NCBI GenBank assembly: GCA_022494885.1 | Contig: JAGVSM010002674.1 | Span: 186,001-250,000, forward strand | Origin: Micrasema longulum | Lineage: Eukaryota; Arthropoda; Insecta; Trichoptera; Brachycentridae | Length of the DNA: 64,000 bases | Direction of reading: 5' to 3' | Shown here: one piece after another, positions 47,525 through 59,900 of the stretch | How positions within the stretch are numbered: position 1 is the stretch's first letter | Layout of the letters: every line of letters begins with the position of its first letter | The notes under the pieces: generated by a model | The model's database searches: none | Told to the model about the DNA's origin: nothing | What the model saw: only the letters and a program-made list of their open reading frames with translations | Translations under genes and position numbers: made by a program

Positions 47525-47985
47525 TTAATACTGATGACTCGGAGTATTCTTCTTTATGTAGGAATTTTCGTAATTCCTTCTGAGCCCAGATGAGCTGGAT
47601 GTATCTAGAGGAGATGATACACCAAATGGAAACCTAGAGGATTCTAGAGGGACGTTTTCAAAGGGGTTATAGCCAGATGTATTAGTAACAGCGGGAGATT
47701 TTGGAGGCATCGATCTAGGAGAGTCAAATGGTAATTTTTTAGAACTGTTTTCGGCATTTCTCTTAAGTCCCGATGAAGACGGTTGACTGGATGGCGATCT
47801 CGGTCTTACTGAAGATCTCGGTGAATCGAAAGGATTTTTCTTTCCGGTGCTAGCAACTTCAAACTGGAAACCAGCATTTGAAGGTTTTCTTATTTTATCA
47901 GAATCCTTCAAATATTTCCAGGTGCTACTCTGCTCGAGATAAGAATTATTGATACTGTCATCTCCTCTTTGACTGTATATCCATT
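47525..47985 (-). CDS. Tmc: TMC last exon: cytoplasmic tail with NPF motifs
   Basis: This exon encodes residues 727-879 and the TAA stop. The acceptor was taken at TTGTAG|AATGG. The stronger-looking TATAG at 47999-48001 would break phase with the preceding exon, which ends in one extra base (AGAGGGC|GTAAGT). The tail is rich in S, P and N. It contains NPFDSPRS (777-784) and LPFDSPRS, then NPFENV (from 833). SSSGLKRNAENS (about 796-807) is repeated as SSSGLRRNYENS (about 857-868). NPF is the core of EH-domain ligands, so a role in endocytic sorting is possible but inferred. Confidence 0.85.
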
Positions 47986-50900
47986 CTACAAGAGATGTCT
48001 ATAGTTAGCATATACACACAAAAAATATCTGATCAAATGTCAAAATTAAATTAAATAAAGATAAATGATTAAAAATAAGCTTTAAATTTATTTCAACAGA
48101 GGGGGAAAACATTTTTGAGAAGGGAATATGGAAGTCTAGGCATTTACAGGGCTTATGACCTGTCATTGGCTGGTTTAAGTGGCCACTTTACACACTGTGT
48201 AACATTCACCATTCTGCCTATGTTTGAACATCCACATTTCCTCAACTCTTCCATCTGTTGACTTTTGTGAAGTAAAAGAGCTGAAACCTTTATCACGTGG
48301 GTGAGATTCATCCGGCTGAACCAAATCACCTACTAGGCAACGCCTGAAAACAATTTTCCAATTTTTATACTTCTTCTTTTACCAGGTAGTAATTCAACAA
48401 TGTTTGATTATGTCCAAATGCTTGCAGACTGGCTGGATTTCATCCCTAGGGAGTTGTTCATATTTAAATTTATTTCAACAGAGAGGGAAAACATTTTTGA
48501 GAAGGGAATATGGAAGTCTAGGCATTTACAGGGCAGAATGGTGAATGTTACACAGTGTGTAAAGTGGCCACTTAAACCAGCCAATGACAGGTCATAAGCC
48601 CTGTAAATGCCTAGACTTCCATAGTCCCTTCTCAAAAGTGTTTTCCCTCTCTGTTGAAATAAATTTAAATATGAACAACTCCCTAGGGATGAAATCCAGC
48701 CAGTCTGCAAGCATTTGACATAATCAAACATTGTTAAAAATAAGCTTATTTAAGTTAACACCTTCGTGGACACTTTTCTCATAGGATCTACTCATATGGC
48801 TACATATCACAACTTAAAAATAAAATAAAAAACATTTCCGATTGGACTATAGCTGATAGTTTGAAGTAAATCTTATTTGATTCACATATTGGGAAACCTT
48901 TGTAGCTAACTATTTTTTTATAGAGACAAAACATCTCCTCGTACCATATAATAACTTCAGTTTTACATCTGCTATAGCCGTCTTTTCACTACCGATGTAT
49001 TTTAAGCTGACGGCTATAGCCTTCATAACCGTGAACTAGGTAATGTTTGTATAGAACCTACCAGAAGAAATATTGTAACATTAAAAAAAATATATATACA
49101 TACGTATATTTTCCTTTTAAGTGCTTGGATTCTAAATAAAAAATGTTTTTTTAAAAAATATTCTTGTGCATCAGAAATTTACGTTCAAATGTATCAATTG
49201 AAGATAATATGAAGTAATGTATTTTTATGTTTTTTTATTATGTATTTTTGAATTATTTAATTTAGTACTCACTGTTATTTGGTATATAATTTATTACTCT
49301 TATTTCTTACTTTAGTATAGAGTGAGTTTCTAGAAACCATATCTCAATTATCATTTCGATTGTATTTTTTTATTTTTTCTATTGATCTTAAGAATACTAT
49401 TATTTTGTATATTTGATTATGTATGAATCTAAATTTGTATAATTTATATTTTAATATTTTTATCCGATTATTTTTTTTACATTGTCTTCTTTGAAAGTTT
49501 ATTATTTATACTTTGTTTTTCTGGATTGTTATTCTATTGCATCACATGTCATTACAATTTAGTTTAATTAATTTTACTATGTATTTTTCATTGTTAATTA
49601 TTATGGCTCGACACGGGCACATCCTAAAAAGCTTTAATAACTTCATTAATATTTAAACAAGTGTGATTTGGAATGAATAAATTATTGAATACTTACGCCC
49701 TCTTGTGACTTTGGCAATGGCATCCAATAGAAACTCTTTGTCTTTAGATTCCAAAACAAGCATATCACGTAAAATATTTACCATGCTTTTTTGAGCTAAA
49801 GATTTAGCTCGTAAGTAATAAGCACCAACGCTAAAAAAAACACTATGTTACATTCTGTACACAGTTTCTGATTTTATCAATAGGCAATAAAGAAAATATA
49901 TAAAAACAAACAGATAATATTATTTGTCTAATATAATAATTTATCTCTTAAATTTTAATGTCTACCGGTTTAAGGGTGTACCCATTTCATCGTCAGGATA
50001 ACACTGAGAGGACAGAAAAATAATCAATCACACACACACTATTCCCCTTCATTATTAACTTCGCTCAGTGCTAAGAAATCCAACTTAATAAATTTTGGTA
50101 AACGAAAAGGTTAAAAAAAACAAAAGATTAAAGACCGGTATGTTTCAAAACCACCAGTAGACAAAAAAATGAGTTATTTAACAAAAAAAATTGAGTAAAA
50201 ACTTAATGTTTTAACATGTAAATAATTAAGTTGATGTAGTTACCACATGGCAATAAGCATGAATGCCACCACTCCAGGTTTTGTTATGTACATTACAGTA
50301 GAAAAGAATGGACTCCCTTCTTTCAAGTTGAGTATGCCATCAACAAACATTAAGTAAACATGATGGTAATTTTTGAATGGTCCGCACCCACCAGTTTCAA
50401 CTCTAGAATAATATTAATAAAAATTGTACATTACAACTTTTGTTAAGTATAGATTGTTAACTGTTAAGAAAATGAATGCGATTGGCTATTTGTTACATTC
50501 ATGTCATGCATTACTTATATTTTTAAAAGATATATTTCTTGATAAACCGTCATGGTTCCCTCTCCGTTTGACGGAGCAAAGGGCATTGCATTGGTTCTCC
50601 GATTGTTTTCCCTTCATTTGTAATATACACAAATGCAAGATGATCAGTCTTACACGTCATGTGCCAAACCAGGGACTATGAATGTTGCATTGAAAAATCA
50701 CTAAATAAAAAAATATTCACGTCGACCTTGATACATAGTTTTAATAGAAAGTATCAACCAAACTACTTTAAATTTTAAATGTAAACCATTTATATTCCTG
50801 GATATGACTGAGGCTGCAAAACTACTCGAAAGTCAATAAAGAAAAGTAAAACTAAATTGAGAAGTTTCATTGATACTTTTGTGTATATTAAAGCAGATGC

Positions 50901-53900
50901 TCGCTGAACTATGCCTTTTTTAATCAATTATACTACAAGAAAAAATTAAGAGTCCTTCTCACTAGGGAAACTTGTTCTAAGGAGGACTGCACAGTGCTAA
51001 AAAAAATAATTTAGATTGTTCACATGTTATGAAGCATTTTAAACAGTTTGGCAGAGAATAATCCTTGCACCTTTGACCAAATGTTGTTTTATAGGGAAGA
51101 CTATTAGAATGATAAATTAATAATTAATTATAACATTGATATTATTTCTTTCCCTTGTTATATTCATGTCCCTGAGCTTGACGATGTCCATCTCCAAATC
51201 TGTCTAGCAGAATAATTTTAGTATATATTAGGCAGATCTCAGGCACACCAAAGGCTTTAAAATTATTTATAGATGGAGTTCTTATCGGTGCCCTTTTAAT
51301 ATTATTTTGTTTGATTACATTAGTTCTGTATTTAAAAAAATATATTATTTACCCCGTGAAAATGTATCCCAATGTAAGCAGTATCACTAGAAGAGACATG
51401 AAAATAAGAACCAGGAAAAAGGTTTCAGTTTGTGCAGCTCGCCAGGACTTGGATGAAGGCTGACAAGTGTATTGTATACCGAGTCTCTTCATGTAGAATG
51501 TGATGAACATCTTTAGGGAGACTATAACACTAATTATAGGAGAGTAGAACAGTCCCATCCATAGAAGAGTTTGATTGTATATTAAACCAAGGGTGTTTCT
51601 AGCTATATCGAATTCCGGAATTGTTAACTTTGTCCATAGATACCTGCAATCACACATATGGTAAGTAAGAAAATAATGTGATTGTTAATTGGGCTGGTGG
51701 GTATTTTGTAGTACTCCATATCGAATAAATAAATCTAGAGATTTTGGTGATTAAAGCTGGAGTAAGTTGGTAATATTACGAGATATTAAAAAAAAAAAAC
51801 CTATTATAATAATTTAGATGTAGTCAAAACACAATTGTATAAACAGTTGTATATATTACAATATTGCATTAATGAAAAAATCCTCCCAGAAAGTAGAAAG
51901 ATAGTCTTTTCTACCATTTGAATACCATAATGATTTTTCAAGAATCCAATTAAATTTGATTTATTTGAGGGGAGAACAAACTTTTATCTATGCAAATATT
52001 ATATTTTTAGTAATATTAATACCACATCACATTAAAAAAATTCGCCTAAAATTTAATTACATTAATATGGACATTTTCTTGGATTTTTAGAAATAAACAC
52101 AAAACAACACATTATGAAATTCATATTTCTGTTTTAAACAATCAAAATTTATTTTTAACTTACTTGTTTATGATAGACCGCATTAACTCAATGATTGGCA
52201 TTATGATTATAGAGAATATGAAGTCAAAAATAATTAATCTATATACTTCTTGGCCTAAAGATGTTTCCCAACACTGAAATAAAATAAAATTCAAATTATA
52301 ACAAATAAAGGCAGGAAAAAATAAAGCTCAGTCAATACAATACTTAAGAATATAACTTACTTGGTTTTGTGATCTCAGCCAAAATATAACTAAAATGGCG
52401 ACAACTACAACTTCTAACGCAAATGTTCTCAAGAGGGTTATAAATATTGCAGTACGAGGGTTGCTGTAGTGTTCATATCTGAAACAAAAATAAAATAAGG
52501 TAAATATATCTGCACATAAACAAAATATAATCGAATTGTTAAAACAATATAGTAGCTATACAATTCGAGTTATTAAGGCAGGTAGTTGGCCTGCCAAGGT
52601 ATACAAAGACAGCATTCTCCACTTTTTTTAGTTTTGAGTAATATGCAATAAATGTTTTTTTAGTACTTTTCCCCGGCTGCAAAGATAATTTACTATTTTA
52701 GCTAGAAGTTACATTTTGTTGCAATTAATCGGTAAATTATTGACTTATTTTAAAGTAATAGATGCTTCTTCTACAGGTAAAATCACTAAAATGTTTTTCC
52801 CAACGCTGGCTGATGCAGCAAATTTCCGTCATCATCACCAAAGTACTTTCGAAACAACCCAAATTTTTACCGGACACGGAGCGATCTATATAGGTTTAAA
52901 TGAAGGAATGATGACTATTGTCCATGCGATGATATTTCTTCACAGAGTATCGAACATCTGTTATTTTAGTGCCCATTTTTCAGTTTGCAATGCCATAATC
53001 TTGAAGCAGAAGGCAGGAAAGATGGAATATCCTTAACAGATATCCTCACTGTAGTTAAAAGTAGTTATCACGCGCCATTGTTCTTGAACTTTGCAACAAT
53101 GGTGATCATAAAGGTAATAAACCAAAATCAGTGATCGAACATCCCATTTCCAAGACAAACAAAAACGATTTTTTCTGAGTACCTAAGCCTTGTACATGGC
53201 ACGTAAGGCTACTAAATACAAGGGTCCAAATATATGTAAAAAAAAATAAAAAAATAATAGATACTTTTGTTTTGTTATTTGATTTTTGTTCTATAACATA
53301 AAGGAGACTGCCGTTGTTATTGCAAAACTAAACACATTGAGTAAAGAATGTACGAGATACTGCCCTGCCATTTATGCTCCGAAACCTTTGCAGTTGTCTA
53401 TAGTATTTTTGTTTCTCTATCGAAGGTTTTGAATCTAGAATACACTTATATTTTACATATCATTATTATTTATGTATAAAGATAATTGAATTACCTAGAT
53501 ATAAAACTGAATATCATTGGCACAATCAGCATGATTAGTGTTATAATAACCGCCATGATGATTCTGTAACTTGAAACTCTTATAGTAGTTACAACACCCG
53601 GAACATCCACAATGCTGTCATCTAGAAGAGTAACCAGCAACACTCCTGTCAAGCAGAGGAGAGTAATGGCGAATCCATGCACCAAAAATTTGATAAACAG
53701 ACGAGAAAATCGCATGGAAGATGATTTTTTATATTTTACTTTGTTGCTGTCACTCAGTAATTCCTGTAAAAGAGAAACAAAAACACATTTATATTTTGAA
53801 CAAGCTACCCTGTAAAAAATAATTGACGCAGATTTGAAAATAGAATGCTGTCTTCATCTGGTGATTCACTGGTGTTCTATTGTTTATGTGTAGCATGAAT

Positions 53901-56900
53901 AAAATAGGGATGGGAAATCATACAGTAAACTAGTAATAGTTCTATATTATCTCTGATACAGTATAAAATGTGCACACGTACATCACCACAGACACTAATT
54001 TGCAGCGCAGAATAATTGAGCGCTACAAACTTACTGTTTTGGGCTAGTGGGTGTTTTACTAATTAAACTTGTATTATGTGAAGTTAGGTTCAGGGTGTTG
54101 TTAGTTAGAATGTACAGTAAAAAGTTGTAGCGAGGTATTAATCGTGGTAATCAGTGAAACCACCTTAACATCTAGGTACCGTTTGGCTTTTGACAATAAA
54201 TTGAAATTTTTTCATGATGAAATCTTATGTTTGTGTTTTTGATATTATGTGGTCTCATTGCTAGAATAAAAAATATTCATTTAGTATTCATTAGTTCCAT
54301 TTTATTATTTTCAATTCAATTTATGAAAAATTTTAAGTGAATAAATATAAAATATTTAAAATGTCTTATTTTTTATACTTGTTTAGATAAATAATAGCAA
54401 AAAACATAGATGAGTCATAATAAAATTAATGAAAAACACTACCCAGGATTCTAAGGTAGAAAAAATATTATATTATTAGTTTCTAGTGAATAATTTCTTC
54501 TCTAAACAACAATAAATTTATATGAAGATTATTCTACAAAGAATGGTTCTCAAATCCGTTTTCGAGATAGTAATTGCTGCTCAATGCTAATATGGTGATA
54601 ATTTGTAAAGAGTGTTTATTTTGCGTAATATAAAGTTTAATAAGTTAAGTTATGCTTAGTTTATGTATATTTGTAACTTGATAAATACCTTCAGTTCATT
54701 GAATAAAATTCTGGATTTCAAGGTTGCAGCTTGTGGAGATGATATTCCAAAATCCCAGCCACAAAATATTTTGTTTGCGTACACATTTTTAAGTCCACCA
54801 GCAGTTTCAATAAAGCTGACTCTGTATGAACGAGCCATCCTAAAATGAAATGATAGATTAAAAATGTAATCCATTACATTTATGACAACTTAGAATTTCG
54901 GAAATGTGATGGCAAAATAAAGGGTACTTCTTCCAAAACATATTTTCATATAGAGCATGCTAAAATCTGATGCTTTTTCAAATAACAAAAGGACATATCT
55001 CTAGAGCTTTTTTCAAAATCGACATATTAAAATATGGGGTGGTTCATTTATTCTTTTCATATTTTCGGCTATGTGAAAGAAGGCATTGTTTGTTTGTCCT
55101 GTACAGTTTACAAAATGAAAAAGAAGCGAGTTACATCGATGATCCTTTTCGGGGTTTTTATTCCAAGTGATGATTGTCCTTCTTGTTGAAGTTTCAGAAA
55201 GCATTGCAGCGTTCATCATCATGATCTAATGTGACATCAGCCTAGTACGAAGGACAAACAACATATCGACGGTGATACTGCAATACAGTGTAACCTGTTT
55301 TTTCACAGAAAATGTTTTACTGTCATACATACATTATAGGCTACTAAAAGCCATTAATTTTAAATTATTTCTATTTTAACTCTAAATAATGATAGTTTTT
55401 TCAGCAGTATTTTTGGTTAATTAAATTGGTAAGTAATATATTAAGTTCCTCTTTCGAAAAATTTGATTAATAGTTACGCTAGTGCAGTATCATCAACGTT
55501 ATGGCATAATAACTAAGAAGAACATCACCAGTATCCAAAAGACTGAAAAAATCTACAAACTTGAAGTTATATTGACTGTTTACTGTTGCGCCTGCCATCA
55601 TCAAAATCGTACTTTTACTTCTGCAAATTCACACATCTCATTTATGTGTGCATAGGGCACTGCAATGCTAAATAAAATGCAACGTATCTTGATCGTCTAT
55701 AACAGGAAGGTAAGGTGATCAGTCATACGCTTCAGGTGCCAATCCAGGGACAAGAAATATTTCAGTGAAAACCCCCATATAAACTATATTTTATATCAAC
55801 TGTCCTAGGAAACGAACCCAGGATCTCAGGCATGGTGACAAATGCGGCGACTACTCTAATACGAGGCGGACTTGTCTCCACTAGATTTCCTATTCAGGAT
55901 TTTTACTTGAGATAAGCCATCGAGTCGCAAACACGCTTCCAGGGTTTTGGTTCTATTTCACACAAAGAACTGTATTCTTCACTTCATCTACCCAGATATA
56001 GACCAAAATAAATTCGTTATATTGTATTGTTGTTATAAAAATGTTTTTTTTAGTAGTAATGATTAGTATCAGTAAAATAGTATTTTCTGTGCGGGGATGA
56101 TAATTGCATAGTATTATGGTTACCTTATTGACAAGACAATAAACATCGTGAAGTACATGATAAGCATCGTAAAGAAATACGCATAAGGAATATTGTAGTA
56201 GTGTCCTGAGGACACACTGAAGACCACCGGTGAATAAAATCCATAATATAATGTCGAATTTGTGAAAAATCCCTGTAAACCAAAACAAACATAATGAGTT
56301 CAGTGGTTTTATCGTTTGTTAAAATACTGTCAACTAAGCGAAAAAAAATAAAAATATGTATTGTATTATAATCGCCATGATTTTTTAAAGATTTGTAATT
56401 TTAAAATTACTCCGCCTCTGATGTCACGAGTTGCCGTTGGTGAGTTACCACATAGCTGTCAAAATACACTAAACCTTGAAATAAAATGGCTACCCAGAAA
56501 CCGGAAATTTATCACAACACAAAAAATACTTTAATTGATTGTTTATTGTTCACTAGAACCTGTGACATTTTAAAGTAGTTAATTTTTTTCATACATTTTT
56601 GAGAAACTTTGCTGTACAATTAAATGCTCTAATTTTTACCGCGAGTAAGAAAACTTTTTTGTTATGTTTTCATAGCTCTATTTTCTACGGACTCGAGAAT
56701 AATACACCAAGGTTTTTAGTTAATAGAATCAGAAAATGGAAACAAAAGAATACAGAGATTGTAAATGATATAATTATGTTTTAGGAACATATATTTTTAG
56801 TTTGTTAAATGAAACTATGCATAAGATGTTAAACTATGCATTAAAATAACACAAGTAATCTTAGAAATACAGTTTTTAACAATACTTAACGATAAAAAAG

Positions 56901-59900
56901 TAGTATTTGATCATCCAGATAAAAACAAATTGTTTTGACTAATTTGTTTAAGTTGATATAGTAAACTGATATTATTCCTAAATAAAACATATGTATAGAC
57001 AAACCTCTGTTATAAATCCTTGGAAATGAAAGACATGTCACAAAAAGAGAAAATATAAGTGGAACCTATAACAATGTTTTGAGTATGTCCAAATGTTTGC
57101 AGACTGGCTGGAATTTCTCCCTAGGGAAATGTTCAAACATAGGCAGAATGGTGAATGTTACACAGTGAGTAAAGTGGCCACTTAAACCAGCCAATGACAG
57201 GTCATAAGCCCTGTAAATGCCTAGAGTCCTATATTCCCTTCTCAAAAGTGTTTTCCCTCTCTGTTGCAACAAATTTAAATAGGAACCTATAACGTTTGAT
57301 TAAAATTTTAGGTGTAAATGTAGGTATTTTTCTTTTATATTTAATTTTTAATACAAAAAAAAATAGTTCATCCAACTAACATAAAGTATGAAAATCTTGT
57401 TCATTAGTGCCAAATTATTTAAGGTTAACAAAATATTTGAGGACGTTATTTTTTGTGAGTGGTAAAAGTGATATGAATTATTGGGTGGGTAAATAAATAG
57501 GTTTTGTTCTACTCATACTAATTAAATCTGTTTGTTCTACATGATTTTTAAAACATCACAAGTCAAGACTTGTATAAATGAAAAATTGTTTTCCATTAAA
57601 ACTACGTATGTTTGTAAAAAAGGACATACTTACATAAATAGACATTTTAAAAATTTAAAATTTAAAAAACTATATATTTATCAAAAGCATACAAAAATTA
57701 CCATATAAATTATCAAGTTCTACTAAACTGCATAAAATGCAGTTCGTTAGCAGGTGCTTATAGTTAAGTTCTAATATATATACATAATCTTATCTCTTAA
57801 ATTCTATAAACATATAAAAAAAACTCTTATTACTATGAAAAAAAAGAAAAATATGTATGTACATCAAAAATAAAAAATTGTCCAAATAAAAAAGAAAAAC
57901 ACAAAAAAATCTTAATATAAAAAACCACGTTCTAAAAGCCAGATTCTTAGCAGACGTCTTTCTCTTGAGCCAGATAAGTTTTTTTGATTTTTAATATTTG
58001 ATGGGAGCATATTACACATTTTTGGCATATTGTACTCTAGTGTTCTTTTCCCGTATTTATTATTGAATTTAGGGAGAGCTAGTTCATCTACACTAGTAAA
58101 CCGAGTATTATATACATGCTGCAATCTATTTCTGTATTCAGATAGAGACGCATGCAAGAGTTATTACAGGATATAAGATTAAACATAATCAGGGATTAAG
58201 TGCACAAATTAGAAACAATACATTCCATGATAAAACATATTAAATGCTGATAATGTTATCAGCTGTCGATCTAATTAACTAAGTGGATAGTAAAAAAGGA
58301 AATGTATTATACACGATTATAAATACAGTCAGAGGAAGTTTTTTTTTAAAATAAGAAAAGGTTCATGATGATCAGATTCATGTCACAAAATAATACAATA
58401 AAGGGGAGATAAACAAGGAAGTTTTAATAAAATGATTTATTATAGGTATAGTAAAATACATCATCATCAGTCATAATGCAAAACCGCATAACAATTTTAT
58501 TTTTTTACAGGGGGACCTATAAACTATTCTGTTAGTATATTACTTAAGATTTTAACCAACCAAAAATCCCCCAGAGTATAATAACAATTAACATTATTTA
58601 GAGGCCAAATATTGATCATTTTAAAGTAACAGTTTATAGACCCTAGAATGGTTTTATGCAGTAAAAATATATTTTTGTAAAAAAATGAGGTTACGCGGTA
58701 TTGTAGTATCACTGATATCATGCAACTAGTACGAATTCTCATATTGAGTTCCCAGAATGTCATTTTGATAAATGCAATCAGAAGTTGAGAACACTTTAGG
58801 AGACAATACCAAAAGGTTTTGCTCAAATAAAATTACACAGCCAGAATTTGATTATGTGTTTTTGCATCAAAATGACATTTAACTCAACATATGGTGTTAT
58901 TTACTTTATTTTAACATTAACCCTCCAAGGATGAGAAATTGTGTCTTTTATGAAATATTATTTTTGGTAAAAATTCGCTATTAATTATACACACTGTTTA
59001 TTCCATTGTGGCACACAATATCAGCGTTGACAACCTCCATCAAGCTAAAATCGGTAGGTACATAATAATAAATCGATATTCGATAGACTAGTTACCAGTT
59101 TTACAAAAAATAATTTAACGGTTAAGCCAAAACTTGTTTTTTTTTTTATTTTCATAGGGGGGAGGAGTGGCCAAGATAAGAAATCAAATCACATATTAGA
59201 AACGGTCAAAACCCACTGTGAACGGCAGGGTAGGGGATGGGCTGCTGTTGTGTCAAAAATCGGTAAAGTTGGCAATGCTGCGCCATATATTAAAGAGTAT
59301 ATCTTTCGGGTCTACATATAGTAAACACAACCATATTTACTTAAAAATAGGAGTGAGGATAGTGTTTTGCACCAGTATCCACTGTTACTATATGGTCACG
59401 TATGTACTGGAAGGGTTAATGTGACTGGGTGTAAATAGATAATAAAATACATACCTGGCCTGAAAATATATCAAGAATGCCGAATTGCGCGGATTGTATT
59501 GGTGTATCATCGTAAACTGTGTAAAGTGCTTGTGGTATGACAATAAACGATATCAGAAAAATGCTGACACACATGTTCATAATAAAGAGCCAGCGTAGGA
59601 ATCTAAAGTAGGTGGCCACACCTGAACCAAATCGACCTTCAATCACTTTAATACTTTCGTACCACAGTTCAAATGAGAATATTAAATTCCTGAAGTTTTG
59701 CTTCATCTGCAAAAAGAAAATAAACATTATTATACTGTTCTTGGATCACAACATAAATTCAAACATAACATATGTCTAAAACTGCAATCGGTTCCTATAT
59801 GGGCTGTTAGTTCATGTTTATTTAAGCTTTACGCACATCCATAAGTGATCTGCAAAAAAATAATAATTGAAGTTTTCCTTGGCACTTATTGGAAAAAGGA

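Noticed and set aside
47986..47998. Earlier acceptor TATAG for the last TMC exon
   Set aside because: It would give phase 0 while the previous exon ends with one extra base; the acceptor 13 bases further keeps frame.
48400..48731. Protein genes on both strands of the palindrome
   Set aside because: The two open frames mirror each other because the DNA is an inverted repeat; no known domain or start context.
52716..53036. Independent plus-strand gene of 106 codons
   Set aside because: The TQIFTGHG motif and the C.C...EHLLF.CP that follows in another frame show a dead LINE fragment.
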